Position numbers and translations under genes: made by a program
Origin: Blasia pusilla
Taxonomy: Eukaryota; Marchantiophyta; Marchantiopsida; Blasiales
DNA: 64,000 nucleotides
Reading direction: 5' to 3'
Assembly: GCA_050084515.1 (NCBI GenBank)
Contig: CM114274.1
Span: 8,556,001-8,620,000 of the forward strand
Shown: piece after piece, positions 1 to 12,901 of the stretch
Position numbering within the stretch: the stretch's first letter is position 1
Layout: every line of letters starts with the position of its first letter
The notes under the pieces: model-generated
What the model was told of the DNA's origin: nothing
What the model saw: the letters and a program-made list of their open reading frames with translations, nothing else
Database searches by the model: none

Positions 1-141
1 TTGGAAAATAAGCCTCTTTGTTTTTTAATCTTTATCCTTCTATCTTTTGGATGCATAGGTTTGATTTTGTCGGCCATTTATTTATTTAATTATAACCCCG
101 GGTTATACTCAAATAAATAAATAGTTTATATTACCTCCCAT

Positions 142-174
142 AATATCTTCTATATTTCCAATATAGAAGATATT
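142..174. repeat. Perfect hairpin, 15-bp stem, 3-nt loop
   Basis: AATATCTTCTATATT (142-156), loop TCC, then its exact reverse complement (160-174). It is far from any gene seen here, so a transcription terminator role is not supported. It may be the end of a small inverted-repeat element. Confidence 0.75.
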
Positions 175-313
175 CCAATGCCATTTTAAATTGATTCCGA
201 GCTATCTTATTGATTCGAATGGCAAATAATTCCATTGGTTGAAAATGCCAAGAGTTAAAAGAAAAAAAATTTGCAAAATGAAAAGATATTTTCCTATAAT
301 AATATACATGAGA

Positions 314-498
314 CTAACATATTTCCCGTGTGTGATGCACGGATGAAAAAATCCCTTAGTACCCTTAGTTGTTTTTGTAATCACTTAGTTAAATGATCTT
401 GGACAAGTGTCAATACGGGGAGGTTTCAAAAAACTTAAGTATCAACACCACATGAACATGAGGGCTTCCCAAACCCCACCCTCTTTTAATAATATAGA
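314..498 (-). mobile_element. Short non-autonomous Helitron-like element
   Basis: Read on the minus strand it starts with TCTATATTATTAAAAGAGGG, preceded by A, the style of plant Helitron 5' ends. It ends after a hairpin CCGTG-CATCACA-CACGG with TTAG followed by T, one change away from the CTAG|T expected of the 3' end. Related to the elements at 736, 6450, 6754 and 18,559. Confidence 0.5.
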
Positions 499-735
499 TT
501 AGCTTGTTGCACTCACTTAAACTGAAATTTTGGACATCAAAAGTGATTCGGCCCAAAAAAATTTCACACCTCCAAAACTAGCAATGGAAAATAGACAAAA
601 AAAGGGGATGAAATGTGAGCTAGAGAAATTATTAAGGAAAATTTTATTAGGGCTATTTTGGAATCAACATTCCCTTTGATATTAATATTTTGGAAAAATG
701 TATTCGCCTCCCTCCCTTAACCCTTGTCTTAACCA

Positions 736-957
736 TCTATATTATTACGGGAGAGTGCCTTCTTGATTTGCAAACACCTCTCTCTTTGACACGTGGCAAG
801 TGGACTGCAAAAAAATGTTTCACACGTTACGGACAACAAGAAAAAAGTTTGAATTTGTGTGAAGCATTATTAATCCCTTCCCTTCACCGATTATACCCTA
901 ACAAAAGTTTTTCAAACATTTTTTATTTTCCCATGCATCACACAGGCACCATACTAG
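736..957 (+). mobile_element. Short non-autonomous Helitron-like element
   Basis: It begins A|TCTATATTATTACGGGAG and ends ACCATACTAG|T, so it is bounded by TC and CTAG and sits between A and T, as Helitrons do. Just before the end is a decayed hairpin CCCATG-CATCA-CACAGG that becomes perfect if two CpG-type transitions are undone. The element aligns along its whole length with 6754-6916. It encodes nothing and would need a Helitron transposase supplied elsewhere. Confidence 0.65.
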
Positions 958-3900
958 TAATTGTATAAATCTTCTTTAAAAAAAAATTTAAATCATTTCC
1001 ATCCCTCCCTTCCACTTGTATGGGGAAAATAAATTAATACTCCCCTTTATCCTATTCTAATACCCCATCTCCTTATTTTTAAAGATGAGAAGCCTTCCTT
1101 TCTTCCTTCTTAAATCCCCTCATGGTACCTTACATGCCATCTATTTCTAAGTCCACTTGTCTACATAAATATGGATGTTTTAATTTTTTGTGAAGAATTT
1201 TTTTGAAGACACACGCTTCATAATGTGACACGTGGCATGCAATGAGCTCACCATCACTAAGGGGAACCTTTCATTCGTAGAATAGATGTGATAATTTTTT
1301 TGTCTTCTACGATCCATGATGACAATAGGTGAGGAATTATTAACTCTTTTCGGTTCTTTTTGCTCGTCAAGAAAATTCTCTTGTGGGCCATATCAAACAA
1401 ACACATGCTCTTATATGGGAAAAAATGAAGTTAATTTTTTTCTGGTTTTTTTAATGCAATGATTTAGAATCCCATTTTGTTGTTTAGTAAAAAATGTCTT
1501 TTGCTCTTTTTCTTAAATCATTTACAAATTTTTATTCTATTATTAAGAGAGTAGCTATATCTTGCAACCAAGTAACACGTATCAAGTATTTACCATGTCA
1601 AGAATTCAAGGTGGTCTTCTCACTTTATTATATTTATATTTATAGTAAAAATAAAATTAAAGTATTTCACATTTATTTTACACTAGCTCTATTCTTTTCT
1701 TCTAATCTATTATTTGTGTTAGATCCTCGCATGTTCAACTCTAAAATTTTGGCATGTGTCCAAAGGCACATGTTTTCATTCGACATGATCATTGAAAATA
1801 GACCTTGGAAAGATCTTCAAGTCATATTTCCATTGTCAAAAAGATTCACTCGAAGTATCCACCAAAAATAAAAAAAAACATAAGGATTTTTTTCCAAAAA
1901 TAACCCCCGGACAAAGAAATAGCTTTATACTTGTCGAAGTTTCATATCCTGTTTTATGTGAGAATAAGTTTTCATTCTCATTCTTTTCCTTTATCCTTAC
2001 CTTTCTTTCTCTATCCTCTCAAGTCATAGGCTATCAAAAAAAAATTAGCTTCAATTGCGTATACAAGTGCAAAGAAAGAACTCCAATTTAATGAAGAAAA
2101 TTTCAATGAAAATTAAACAAAGAATATGGTTATACATCTACACCATAGTTGTAAGCTTGCGACTATCATTGTTGCAAGACACTCGCACAATTACGATTCC
2201 AAACCACACTTTGCAACAACTTCACAGTTACAATGTGTTATTTTAGTACACTCATAATTAGCCATATAATAACCGCAAGTTAGTCATATGACAACCATTA
2301 AGTACTTGCAAAATAGCCCCAATTTGTTACTATCTCGCCATTGGCAAACCCATAGTAGTTGCAAAGAAGTTGGAAACTTATTTTTTCCATTGTATTATTG
2401 TTTTAATTTTGGAAAATGTTGGAAAATATAATTCACATGTCATGTTTGAACAATTGCAAAATCTCCAAAAATCAATTTATATAAAAAATATTTCCAAAAT
2501 TTTTAATAATCTACATCGGATATCTTCCGGCTACCTACGCCAAGGTCATGCACCTAAAGTACCATGCCCACAAGGCTATGATGGACCTAAAGAACGTCCA
2601 TCACAACTAGAAGGCCCTCTAGGTGCCGGCGGATCACGCGGATGCCCACAAGTAGGATCCCCATAGATTGGCCTAGAACTACCCGTCTCATGCTTGCTAC
2701 AGACATACCCTCCATATCCAATAGGTCTGTTTCTTGAAGATGGCCTCTTCGATCTAAGGGCAACTAATGGTCCAAGAGGTGCCTCTCAAGCACCTTGTCA
2801 TCGCCTATCTTATCCTCCTCCTCATCCTCCTTGCTATAGGAAGTGTCACCATCTAAAGGGTCAAATTCCACATTTTAACCCAAGTCCTACTAGAAGATAT
2901 CCCCCATCAACATAAGGAATATTTGATCACCCGTAGTCCCACTAACTACTAACTAGCAATAGTATTATAAAATAATCACTAACTCATACATTATAGGAAT
3001 GTGAGCCATCTCAAGTGTGGCTTTAGAAAATGTATCCCCCTCTTTTGGGTTCTTGGAACCACTCCCTTAGGGATCTCCCCCATGCCCTCTCCTCCTCCAT
3101 GGAAAGACATCGGAAAAAAAGTTTGAATATTGGGGTTGAAACTACAAAATAAGGGATATAAAGGGTTATTTGAAGGGGGGCGGGAGAGTCCACCATTTTT
3201 GGTTTGCAATTATCTTACGAGTCTGTTGCAACTATCTTCCAACTTCTATGCGGTTGTGTTGCGAGTGTGGTCGCCATTGTTGATGCAATTGTCTTGAAAC
3301 TACCACGCAAGTAGAGAGAGCTACGAGACCATTGCATGAGCAATTGCCCTCTATGATCACCTTATGGCTAACACATGCAAGGTAGCTTACAATTATCTTG
3401 CGGCTATGGGGATTTGCAAATAGCTTGAATTGTAAGAAGTTGCAATAAAGACCCTTGTTGCAATTGCATCAATAGTTGTGTGACATCCACATAATATGCA
3501 CTTGGAAATCACAATCGTAAGACAACCACAAATTTCAAAATTTGACTCGCAAGACACTCACAAGCAACCAAAAATCCTTTGTAGTGAAAATGGAATATTT
3601 TGCAAGTGATATTTACAAGCACAAATAACTCATATGATGCTTGCAAAATTTTTCCTTAATAGATTTTCCAAACACTCTCAAATCCCAAAAGTCATTTGAT
3701 AACACTCCCCTTGTATCCCCTAATTTTCAACCTCTTTGTTTGTAGTTTTCAATGCTCTCTCATATGTCTTGTGTTATTCTATATTCAGTTTATGGTGTTT
3801 TTAATTAAGAGTGGGATGCATCTAAATCCATCTTTAGATATCAAACCTCCAAAGTGGGATTCGTGGTACATTGTAGCAAGGCAAGGTTGTTTCATTGAAG

Positions 3901-5492
3901 TAGAAATCTTTTAAATTAAGATTGAGCTAGGATTGATATTGAGATCACACCGTTATATTAACTTTATTTGGCTTTTTTCTCACAACGGTACCTCTTTGAT
4001 GAAAGCTTGCGTATAAGTCTTATATCTAGCCACATTGGGAGTAAAAGTAGTGTTAGAATAGTGGAATTCTTGCCCTTCATAGATTTGTAGATAGAAAAAT
4101 CTATGAATTCTTGGTGAGGGATTAGATGATAGACTCCATATCCCAAGATGAAGCACACTACTTCTTATTAATGAGAGAAGTTTTAAAGTCTATTTCGTGA
4201 GGAATATATTGATGGATGTGCATTTTGCTTGTATGTATGCATAGTCTTGAAACTTGACCATAGGGAGTATGTGGGATAGAAAATTAATTGATGCAATAAA
4301 TTTGAGAAGAATTGAGGAGGGTAAGCCTTCCCCTCCTCAATTTCTTGAATTTGATATTAATTTTGCACGTAACGAATGTCTTAGAGAAATCTTGTGAGGA
4401 AATTATGCCATTAATTGTGGTCTGATTGAGTGCAATAAATCAACAAGTGTGGAAACACTTTGTGATTGATCTATAGACCATTCTTTGTTGATATTGTGTT
4501 AAATGAGATGAAATTAGTGAAAGGGATAGAGTATTTGTGGAGAAATAGAAAGGTGTTTGCAAAAATTGGTCAAGATTGAGTTCACTATTGTGAAAAACTC
4601 AAAATAAAGAAAGGAGTCAAATGGTCAAAGCATGGTCTTATAGATTCTTTGGATTTGTTGAGTTGGCACGAGAATCGATGGTAGATTATATGCTTAAGAT
4701 CAAAATTTGATTAAGATTTATAAATAGGAATCATAGGAACCAATACTCCTTTTCATACGAAATTCAGATTTGATAGTCATCCACACATGTGGACCACCGA
4801 TGCTATTGTCTTTAGTTTTTCATGACATTTGGATTGATAGAGGTTCTTCATCATAGAGTTGCTCATCTATCCTTTTCTCTGGCCCCACGAAGAGACTTCC
4901 ATCTTGAGCCTTGCAAATGGAACATTAGGGTTGGGTTCTGAGAGCCATCTCGTTATATGTCGCACGAGGAGGAGGAGTAAAAGAATATTGGGTATCGAGT
5001 CTTATAAGGTGTAGAAGATCCCCCACAAGATCCTTGTCCCTAACCCTTAACATATCTCTCTTCGTTTCTCACCCAATCCAAAGCGTAATAACTCCCAAAT
5101 GGTATTCTAGTTCATAACCTGAAACATTGCCAAACACAAAATATGGTCAAATCCTCAATTCCATATAGTGAGCAGGTAGGAAGGTAGAGTCCCCCTCATG
5201 GTTGTTTATGTTCTTTCTTGATTCGACAATATCATCTTGTTCTCTTGCCTCTCGTCTTGTACATCTCATGGCTAACCACCCATTGTGATTCATGCCTTCA
5301 CGTCTCGCAGTTGGTCTTGTCATCATGCATGTTTTATGACTAGTCTTAGGCACCACAGCCCGGTCTTGACTATCCCCGACTCCCAAGCCACTTGCCCTTA
5401 ACATGAACTAATCTTAAAGCTAATCTCCCTTCTTGGTTTGTCCCTAGTTCCTACAAACACTTATGTCCCTTTCTCCTAAAACTTGTCTCAAG

Positions 5493-5815
5493 CATGGTTG
5501 CACAAAAATGGATAAGTCCGTCCTTAGGGCGAACATGGACGGACAAGTGTGGGCATATCCACATACATGAATTGCAAGAGGTGGGGCCCATACTTGTAGC
5601 TCTTGTTGGAAGGCAAGGCAGGGGCGAGAGGGGGAAGGGAGTGTAGATGGGGGAAGGAAGAAACGAGAAAGGGCGAAACATTGAGGCAAGTGGGGGCGAT
5701 GTGAAAGAGGGGGGAGGTGGGGTCCATATGGATAAGTCCTTCCATAAGACGGACGTAAGTCCACAAACATTGACATGTCTACAGACACGGATTTTGTCCA
5801 CATGCAATCTTGGTC
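5493..5815 (+). repeat. Single arm of the GGACATGTCC foldback family
   Basis: It starts CATGGTTGCACAAAAATGGA and follows the left arm of the element at 57,619-58,354 along about 320 bases, including the purine-rich centre and the GGCAAGGCA segment. Only one arm is present, so this is a solo half or a truncated copy. Frames read from it, including a 128-codon one on the minus strand, are not genes. Confidence 0.75.
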
Positions 5816-6449
5816 TCAAGAAGCGCACTCGTCTCAACTAGTCTTAGCATGCATGCTGATTTAATTTGCACACTTGGGTCCTAGGTTTGATCTCATGATT
5901 TCATTCCCATCCTAGCCTTCCTCCATCGAATTACTTTTCATCACCCTAGTCTCGCTACTAGTTGATCTAAGTTTCACCGTAGTGTTCTCACTAAGGTAGA
6001 TCCTCCTTTGATCCATGATCAAGACTCGCTATCACGTCTCCCTACTAGTACATACATTTAATACTTACCTATTTGCAACATTCATATGTGTGGAACATCG
6101 ATACCTATGTTTCTTCTATTTTGGCTGCGACCAAATAGGTTTCTTACCACCAAATTTTATTTTATTTTAAATTGGAAATTTTCCTATTGCACTTTCAAAT
6201 AATGAAAACCTTTTCTAGAAAATTTCCGGGAGACGTTCTAAAGATTTTTCCTCGTGGGGGAATCTAGTCATACTTTTTTTGGGATCAAACACAATGATTT
6301 TATGAAATGAAAAATGGACAGACGTTATAATATCACAATTAAACACGGAAGGAAGTAACATTAGTTTTCTTTATTTCTTCATTTTCATTTCCCATCTCCG
6401 TCCCTAGTCTTGCAAGCCAAAGCATCAAATATGAATTGGATTACTAATA

Positions 6450-6617
6450 CTAGTGTACAACCCGTGCCCTACACATGACTTATCATGCTACACACACATA
6501 TTCAAAAAAATATTTTCTTTTGACCCATTTGGTTGAGAATTGTTTTCTTGTAGTCCCATTGTCATGTGTCAAACAAATAGGTATTTGCAAATCACGAAGC
6601 TACTCTCGATTAATAGA
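6450..6617 (-). mobile_element. Short non-autonomous Helitron-like element
   Basis: On the minus strand it opens TCTATTAATCGAGAGTAGC and closes with GGGCACGGGTTGTACACTAG|T. The inner part, a TTTGCAAATA and a GACACATGACA segment, matches the elements at 736 and 18,559. The left half of the 3' hairpin has decayed. Confidence 0.55.
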
Positions 6618-6753
6618 ATACATGTGTAATGAATATAAGTAGCTTTCTATTTGTCATAATTTTGGAAAATTATTAAAATAATTTTCTATCATGATTCCTA
6701 TTAAGAGAGTCTTACCTAGGTTAATGTAATCTTATATTTCACTATTTTTTAAT

Positions 6754-6916
6754 TTATATTATTATTGGGGAGTGCCTTCTTAACTTGCAAATACATGTAC
6801 GCTTGACATGTGACAATTGGGCAACAAGAAAATATTTCCCATGTTACGGGCAAAAAAAAAAATGAATTTGCATGCGGCATGGTTAGTCCCTTCACATGAC
6901 ACGAGTGGTACACTAG
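6754..6916 (+). mobile_element. Short non-autonomous Helitron-like element
   Basis: It aligns with 736-957 from the first bases (TATATTATTATTGGGGAGTG) to the last (GGTACACTAG|T), with a net deletion of about 60 bases. The initial TC has changed to TT. The same family in the opposite orientation lies 140 bases upstream. Confidence 0.6.
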
Positions 6917-7769
6917 TACAACTCTAATTACACTATATAAGAGATCTACTATTGTTAAATAGATGTCTAATTACATTGTATTATTAAATAGAACTAAATC
7001 TGGTTTCTTGAAGCTTTTAGAGAACTATTCTAAGGTTGCTTTCGGTGGAATTTATATCTTCCAATATATGAATTTTGGGAGGTATCAAACTTACAATCAC
7101 ATGAGAAATTAATGTGTATATAAATATTATGTCCATATGTTGTAGGATGACTCAAGATTGGATTTTCCAAATGTATATTACTAGAAGATTGATTTTTATT
7201 TTTTATAATTTGGATCCATAGACATTTTACTAGTCTCAAATTTACAAAGATTTGATGTCCACAACTCACTTGTTAAGGAGGAAGTAACTAAAGTGCACTA
7301 TATGCAATCACGTCAATGGCTAATTCCCGCGCTTATGTTTGGTCAAAGTTTGTATATGCTCTTAGGTAATGTGTAAGAATGTATTAAAGTGTACGTCTTT
7401 ATCTCATATTTGGATGAAGTGATTCAGCAATACGTCCAATGCCTTCAAAGTGCACACCAATTGTAACTCTCGGGGATGAAGTAGATCTAACATCTAAAGT
7501 CTAACTACAAGCACCTAAATTGAGTATATTAGTCAAGTGCATCCCTTGCACACCTTCCTGGGCAGGTTTCACATACTGGAACCTTTCGGTAACCCCTTTT
7601 CTTTATTCCATATGGGTTTTCCATCACCTGCTTTTTATAGAGGTTTCCTTTCTCGCATTGAAGACCAAAGTTTTTAAAAATTCAGCTCAAGCAAACTATC
7701 TACCACACCATAGCCCCATAATTACCACAGAAGGGACATCATACATCATCTCTATATCTTTACACTAAT

Positions 7770-7918
7770 AAGATTGGTTTTCAGTTGTTTCATCTCATGA
7801 TGACACATGTTTTCAGAAAATACATTGACATTTGTGACCCATTTTAGTGTGAAGACCCTTAATACACTAGTAAGGTAGTACCAATACATGGCCTAGGCAC
7901 TTACATGCACTTTACTAG
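7770..7918 (+). mobile_element. 3' part of a Helitron-like element
   Basis: It aligns with the last 140 bases of the element at 19,063-19,667 (shared GGTTTTCAG, TTGACA/GACACATG and CATTTTAGTGTGAA segments) and ends TTTACTAG|T. I could not place its 5' end. Confidence 0.45.
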
Positions 7919-8493
7919 TATAGTGTGATGCTATCCTATTTCATTAGGATGAGATCTCTGTACTTCATTGTCTTCCTTAATTCAGAAACATAAAAAAAGC
8001 CCAACCCCACTCTCCATAAGTTCATACCTCCCAACCCTTGTTTCATTGGAACTTCAGCTCCTTCCAAATGGATCATGCTCTAACCGTCCAATGTCAATTA
8101 CCATGGGTCTGTATGTACATAAGCCCTACTTCGTGAAATTGCAGGAAAGTAAGAAAAGTATTTCGTATTCGACCTTAGCGAAATCGCAATATACTCATCT
8201 GGGAAGTTTCAAGTGTTGGTAAATAGTTGCTGATGTGTTACATCGTCTCCCTAAATCTGTATAATAAACTCTACACTATATGTTATCATCCCTATTATAT
8301 TTAGGGTGTGTCACAATCGCTAGTGAACTGTCACTCCTACATGTTTAATGTACAATGGATTCTCCTGATTGAAGCATGATGGATAACTACAAAGAATGAT
8401 ACATGGACAGATTCCTGTATAAAACCAAATATTGGTCCAGGTCGGTGTGCATGGGCCAGTCCTTCAATTTTCTGTGGAGCATTGAATGAGTTT

Positions 8494-11400
8494 TCATGTT
8501 CCTGGCATATTGTTGGAGGTGCTTGTAAGAATGATGTATGCACAAATTACCGAGGATGAAAACAAAGAAACCCAAGTGCCACTTGGTACCAGTTCCATGG
8601 CCGCTGTAGCTGGAGATCTCTCTCGACCTTCTGCCCACAGGCGTAGTCGTTCAGCTTCTGCTGCATATACTGCTCTTCCCTGCATTTTCATTAAGCCAAG
8701 CACATTCATTCAATTTCAAACCTCATATTTCACAGTTACTATGACCCAATGCGAGATCATAACACATTCCATGGAACACAATTAACCCACCCCACATAAA
8801 CATTGGGAATTTCATTTTTGAGTTACTCACCTCTTCATCAAACCAGCGGCCTCGTCTGATCCAAGCTTGAAGAATTGCTAAAACAATGCGTGTTGGAGTG
8901 AGGTAGTTTATGGCTTTGCCTGTGCCTTTCACTAGGCGCAAGTTTGGCACCAAAGCTCTTGCAACAGTCTCCGGTTGCTCACAGATGAAGTTGAATGCTC
9001 TCTTGTTTTGCAAAGAAGCACCACTACACCAGGGACACATGAAATAGTAACACTTAGACACAGGGAAAAGCGCCTAGAGAGCGAGCTATCATACTGATTG
9101 CACATTTTGTGCAGAGCAAGATGAGGCACGCACTCATTGAGGCTGCTACTGAATCATAACCCACCGGTGCACTCAAGAATTGTTCTTTTTCCTTAATGGA
9201 CCACCCTCAGATTCAGGTTTAGGAAACCTCAATGTACCAATTCATTTCCCAGGTAGACATCTTCCTCTTTATCAATTACAGAAGCTCTTTGATATTTCCA
9301 AGGTCCCGCAGTTTAAGTCATACAGATGTGGATAGCCATCTCAAATGCTAAGACTCTAGTGCAGCACATGGCTAGAGTGCAAGATATGCGAACAATTTTT
9401 TGTTTGGCTTTGGCGGTCAACAATTACTTTGTAGCAGATTAACAGGCAATTTACACCCAGTGTTCACTGACAGGTCCACATTCTATTTCTGAATGGTTGG
9501 CATACCTGAGAAGCAAGTCAGTGAGGACCATGCCCGGCGAGGCAGTGTGAATGCCAACACGGGATCCTTTGTTCTCTTTTAGGACAGATGAATGGAGCTG
9601 TTTCAGACCACATTTGGTTGCACCATATCTGTCGCACACAAAACACAAACATGTGTTATTCAAGGGACCCACAACATGTAAAACACAAGTACCAGGGAGT
9701 AACCAGTGGAGAATTAGTTGAACAGTTGCTGTCCACTGACTCACTGTGTGCCAATTTGAGAAAGATATCGCTTTACGTCCTGATACTCATTCTATCCTGG
9801 GAACAAGGCAGTAGAAATCCAGGAAAGAAAGCTTACGCCGCAGTCAATGGCGTACTTGAACCTCCTGACCCAGCCCCATCCATATTGAAAACGTGCCCTC
9901 CTTTCAGTTGACTTTTCATCAGCTTGATAGCTTCGCGTGTGCAAATCATAGAGCCTGTCAGGTTTGTAGAGACAATCTGCATGACCATGTCATCATAAAA
10001 GAGAAAAAAAAACTTACTCGAAGAAGAAACACTTGTTGATCCAAGAACCCTAATCACTAACAACGTGCAGGTCATCAATTGGAGAAAACCATGTTTCTTT
10101 TTGGATAAAGACCTCACTGCTGTTTGTTGGGGAAAAACTGCAACATCTCGAAGAAATATTTACATTAACCTAACAAATCAACACCTCAAAAGTTCCAGCT
10201 CAAAAGTTGGAAAAGGAAAACTTACAACAAAAAGAAGGGAAAGATAGCAGCCAAACCTGCTCGAGTTCCTTGTCCGAAAAATCCAACAATGGCTTAAAAC
10301 CATAATTCACACCAGCATTGTTTATCTGCAAAGTTATATGAAATTTGCATTCAGAAAACATGCCTGCTAGTTAAAGTGGTGAAGTTCATGACCGTGAGAA
10401 ATCTTCTATACATTAGCTCCCAACCACACAGATGGGCCAGGAAAATGTACCTTCTCTAGTCTTTTGTCACTCTGATTTTTGCTTGTAAAGAAAGCTTGGC
10501 CAAGACTGGTCAACTCACCCATATATCAACTGTTCCAAACTCCTTTACAGCAAACGTTGCCAGCGCTTTAACTTCTTGACTTTTGGATACATCACAAGCT
10601 ACTCCGACAACCTTAGGATCAGGTCTTTCAAGCCTGGGAAGACCAAACAACTCCATCTGCGCTTCTGCTGTGGAAAGGGTGCCACTCTGCTCTTCCAACT
10701 CAGTGCGAAGCTCATCCACAGTACTATTCACTGAATCAAGGCTGCCAATTGACAAATAAACAGATGTCAACACATAAGGGATGAGTCACAGAAGACGTGA
10801 TGGCCGAGTTATTCCTGCCTGAAGCAGTGAAAGTTCAGGGGGAAGCACACTGGCTGAAAATGAATGGCTACTCAGGTTTACACTTGGAATAACAAATGTT
10901 AAAAGTCAAATACCTGCGAGAAGTGATCACAACGTTGTCTCCATGCCGCAAGAACTCTCGAGCAAGAGCCTTACCCAATCCACGGGTACTGCAGAGAGCG
11001 CACCAGTCAGTCCGCATTCAAACCATCTTAATCATAGTTGGATAAATGATCTCACCAATACACATAAGCCAGTACACCTGTCCTCACCTTCCTGTGATTA
11101 CAACAGTTCGACGTCCAGCCTTGGCATGATTTTCCAAGACCTGACCTGCCCCAATCATGGAACCAATCACAACTCCACTCAGCCAACTAAACCACAGCAA
11201 ACCTTGGTCATGAGGGCTGCCACCTGCACAGATCCGAGTAACAAAATATGACAGACTCAAAAAAACTTACAGGAAGAGCATTAACCGATTTTGGACTCTT
11301 CAATCATGACTCAAGTGTCATTGATTCCAGACTGAGTGAAGAAAACTTATGGAGAACAGCACCATACGATGTAGGCAAGGATAGCGAATTTGACAATCAA

Positions 11401-12901
11401 CGGTTTACTGAAAAAAAAATTCTGTTTGAACAAAAGTCTTGCGTCCAATCATACACGTTCAACCCGTCAGTCCTAAGAGGACACCAGAGAACTATGACCA
11501 CCAGAACTTGTCTCAAGAAGGTCAGAAAATCATATAACAGTGAGATGACGAAGCTAAGTGTTCGATCCTCTCCGTCCAGCTCCACCGGGAAGGAAACAAA
11601 ACTTCTGTAGAGTTGAGTCTCCAGACGGACTGAATTGTTCAAAATAAACAAACTTAAAGGCAACATCACTTTAAATTTCCCAAAGTCGCACCTAATTCAA
11701 ATCCTGTTGCCAGAACAGCTCCCGTTCCGCTCATGATAAAGACGTACTTCCCTAGTTGCCGTGAGAACTGCCGATTATCACTCATCAAACAAAAGAATTA
11801 GGATCAGGAACGCCATGTCCAATAATCAATGACATTAGAACCATCAAGTTGATTGTCGCACTTTAGTCTACTCTGTTACAATGTGGAACCAGAATTTGCT
11901 GACAATTGACTCCACCCTGGTAGTCTAATACGAGTTCGAGATATCCCTTAATTTGGGCGTGATAATATTTTCGTGTGAAGTAGTCTCACCTACCAGTGCC
12001 ACAAGATCAAGAGTAACAGGGTAGACCAATTTTTTTACTAGCATATTTAACGACCCGTCAATTCGACGGTTTTTCACGTCGTGTTCTCGAAGGTTTAACT
12101 CACAGCAAAGAAGTCTGACTCAGCCCTCCGCCAACCATCCGCAAACTTCTTTCTCCACGGACCAGCTGGAGAAGGATCTGTGCCACTGAGCAGGCGCAGA
12201 GGTCTTCGCAGTATATCTCCATTGTTCTCCTTCTTCGCGATCTTTCGTTCCCTCGATGACGCTCCGCTGAGAGTCCGGACATACGAGCCAATCAAACCCT
12301 TCACAAAGCTCCCTTCACCACCACCGGAACCTGAAACTTTGACATCCTTCTCCGCTATATAAACTTGACTTTTAATGGGCTCATCATCATTTGTGCATTC
12401 TGCACCTTCTACCGTCGCATTCTCTCCTGGCTCCAACATAGACTGAGAATAGTCATCGCAGTGCTCCGAGTTGTGAGTTTCACTTTCCCAACTTTTTTCA
12501 TTGTCGTCCTCATCAGACGTGCGTGTATTCGACGAATCAGTCTTCGACGATGATAATTTATAGCCTTTTCTCGTACGGGAGAAGAGGTCCGAACTAGAAC
12601 TATGTAAGGCCCGCTTTCCCGCTCCTAATTGTTTCTTACAGCCTCCTAAAGCTGACTGAGATGCGGATGTGACTAATTGTGGTTGATTTACAAGGTGGAG
12701 ACGCAGGACCACGTATTGAGAATTGCTGCGTCTACGTGACGAGCCACATTGCAGTCGCTTGATTGATTGCCTAATCTGTCGAGGGAATACCCGCTGGAAT
12801 TCTAAGAACGACGAAAACGATTTCCCTTCTTTGCTTGCACCTACCAGCTGTAAGTTACTCGACAATACTCCATGCCGAAAAGCCAGAGCATCCAGAGCCA
12901 T
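8494..12901 (-). CDS. NYC1: Chlorophyll(ide) b reductase, ten exons, 672 aa
   Basis: Short-chain dehydrogenase that reduces chlorophyll b to 7-hydroxymethyl chlorophyll a with NADPH, the first step of chlorophyll b and LHCII breakdown in thylakoids (family knowledge). Exons on the minus strand: 12901-12104, 11767-11692, 11223-11088, 10988-10914, 10741-10519, 10325-10257, 9976-9837, 9628-9506, 9023-8831, 8679-8494. Every intron is GT-AG and the phases add up to 2,019 bases with one stop. Residues 1-266 (exon 1) form a basic, Ser-rich plastid-type leader followed by an acidic stretch. Two hydrophobic segments follow at about 275-290 and 300-320. The Rossmann motif TGSTRGLG is at 335-342, INNAG at 437-441, YGATK (catalytic Tyr507 and Lys511) in exons 7-8, and a membrane segment at about 647-664 precedes the C-terminus NNMPGT. 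The length exceeds the roughly 500 aa of the Arabidopsis protein because of the N-terminus. The start is the first ATG of exon 1. The fit to NYC1 rather than its soluble paralogue NOL rests on the membrane segments. Confidence 0.94.

Larger units (their letters stand above)
1..8493. other. Gene-free AT-rich region with small repeats
   Basis: No coding region could be supported here. The short open frames give translations without recognisable domains and are typical of AT-rich noncoding DNA. What can be seen are small Helitron-like elements (314-498, 736-957, 6450-6617, 6754-6916, and a 3' part ending at 7918), one perfect hairpin (142-174), one arm of a foldback repeat (5493-5815) and a GC-richer patch at about 2,500-2,930 that I do not recognise. 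The last few hundred bases are the downstream side of NYC1; I did not find a clear poly(A) signal. Confidence 0.6.

Noticed and set aside
1494-1871. 125-codon frame in the first 2 kb
   Set aside because: Phe/Ile/Lys/Ser-rich translation typical of AT-rich noncoding DNA.
5444-5837. 119- and 128-codon minus-strand frames
   Set aside because: They lie over a solo arm of the same foldback repeat.
11248-11669. 120-codon plus frame and 90-codon minus frame
   Set aside because: They lie in intron 2 of NYC1 and have no recognisable product.
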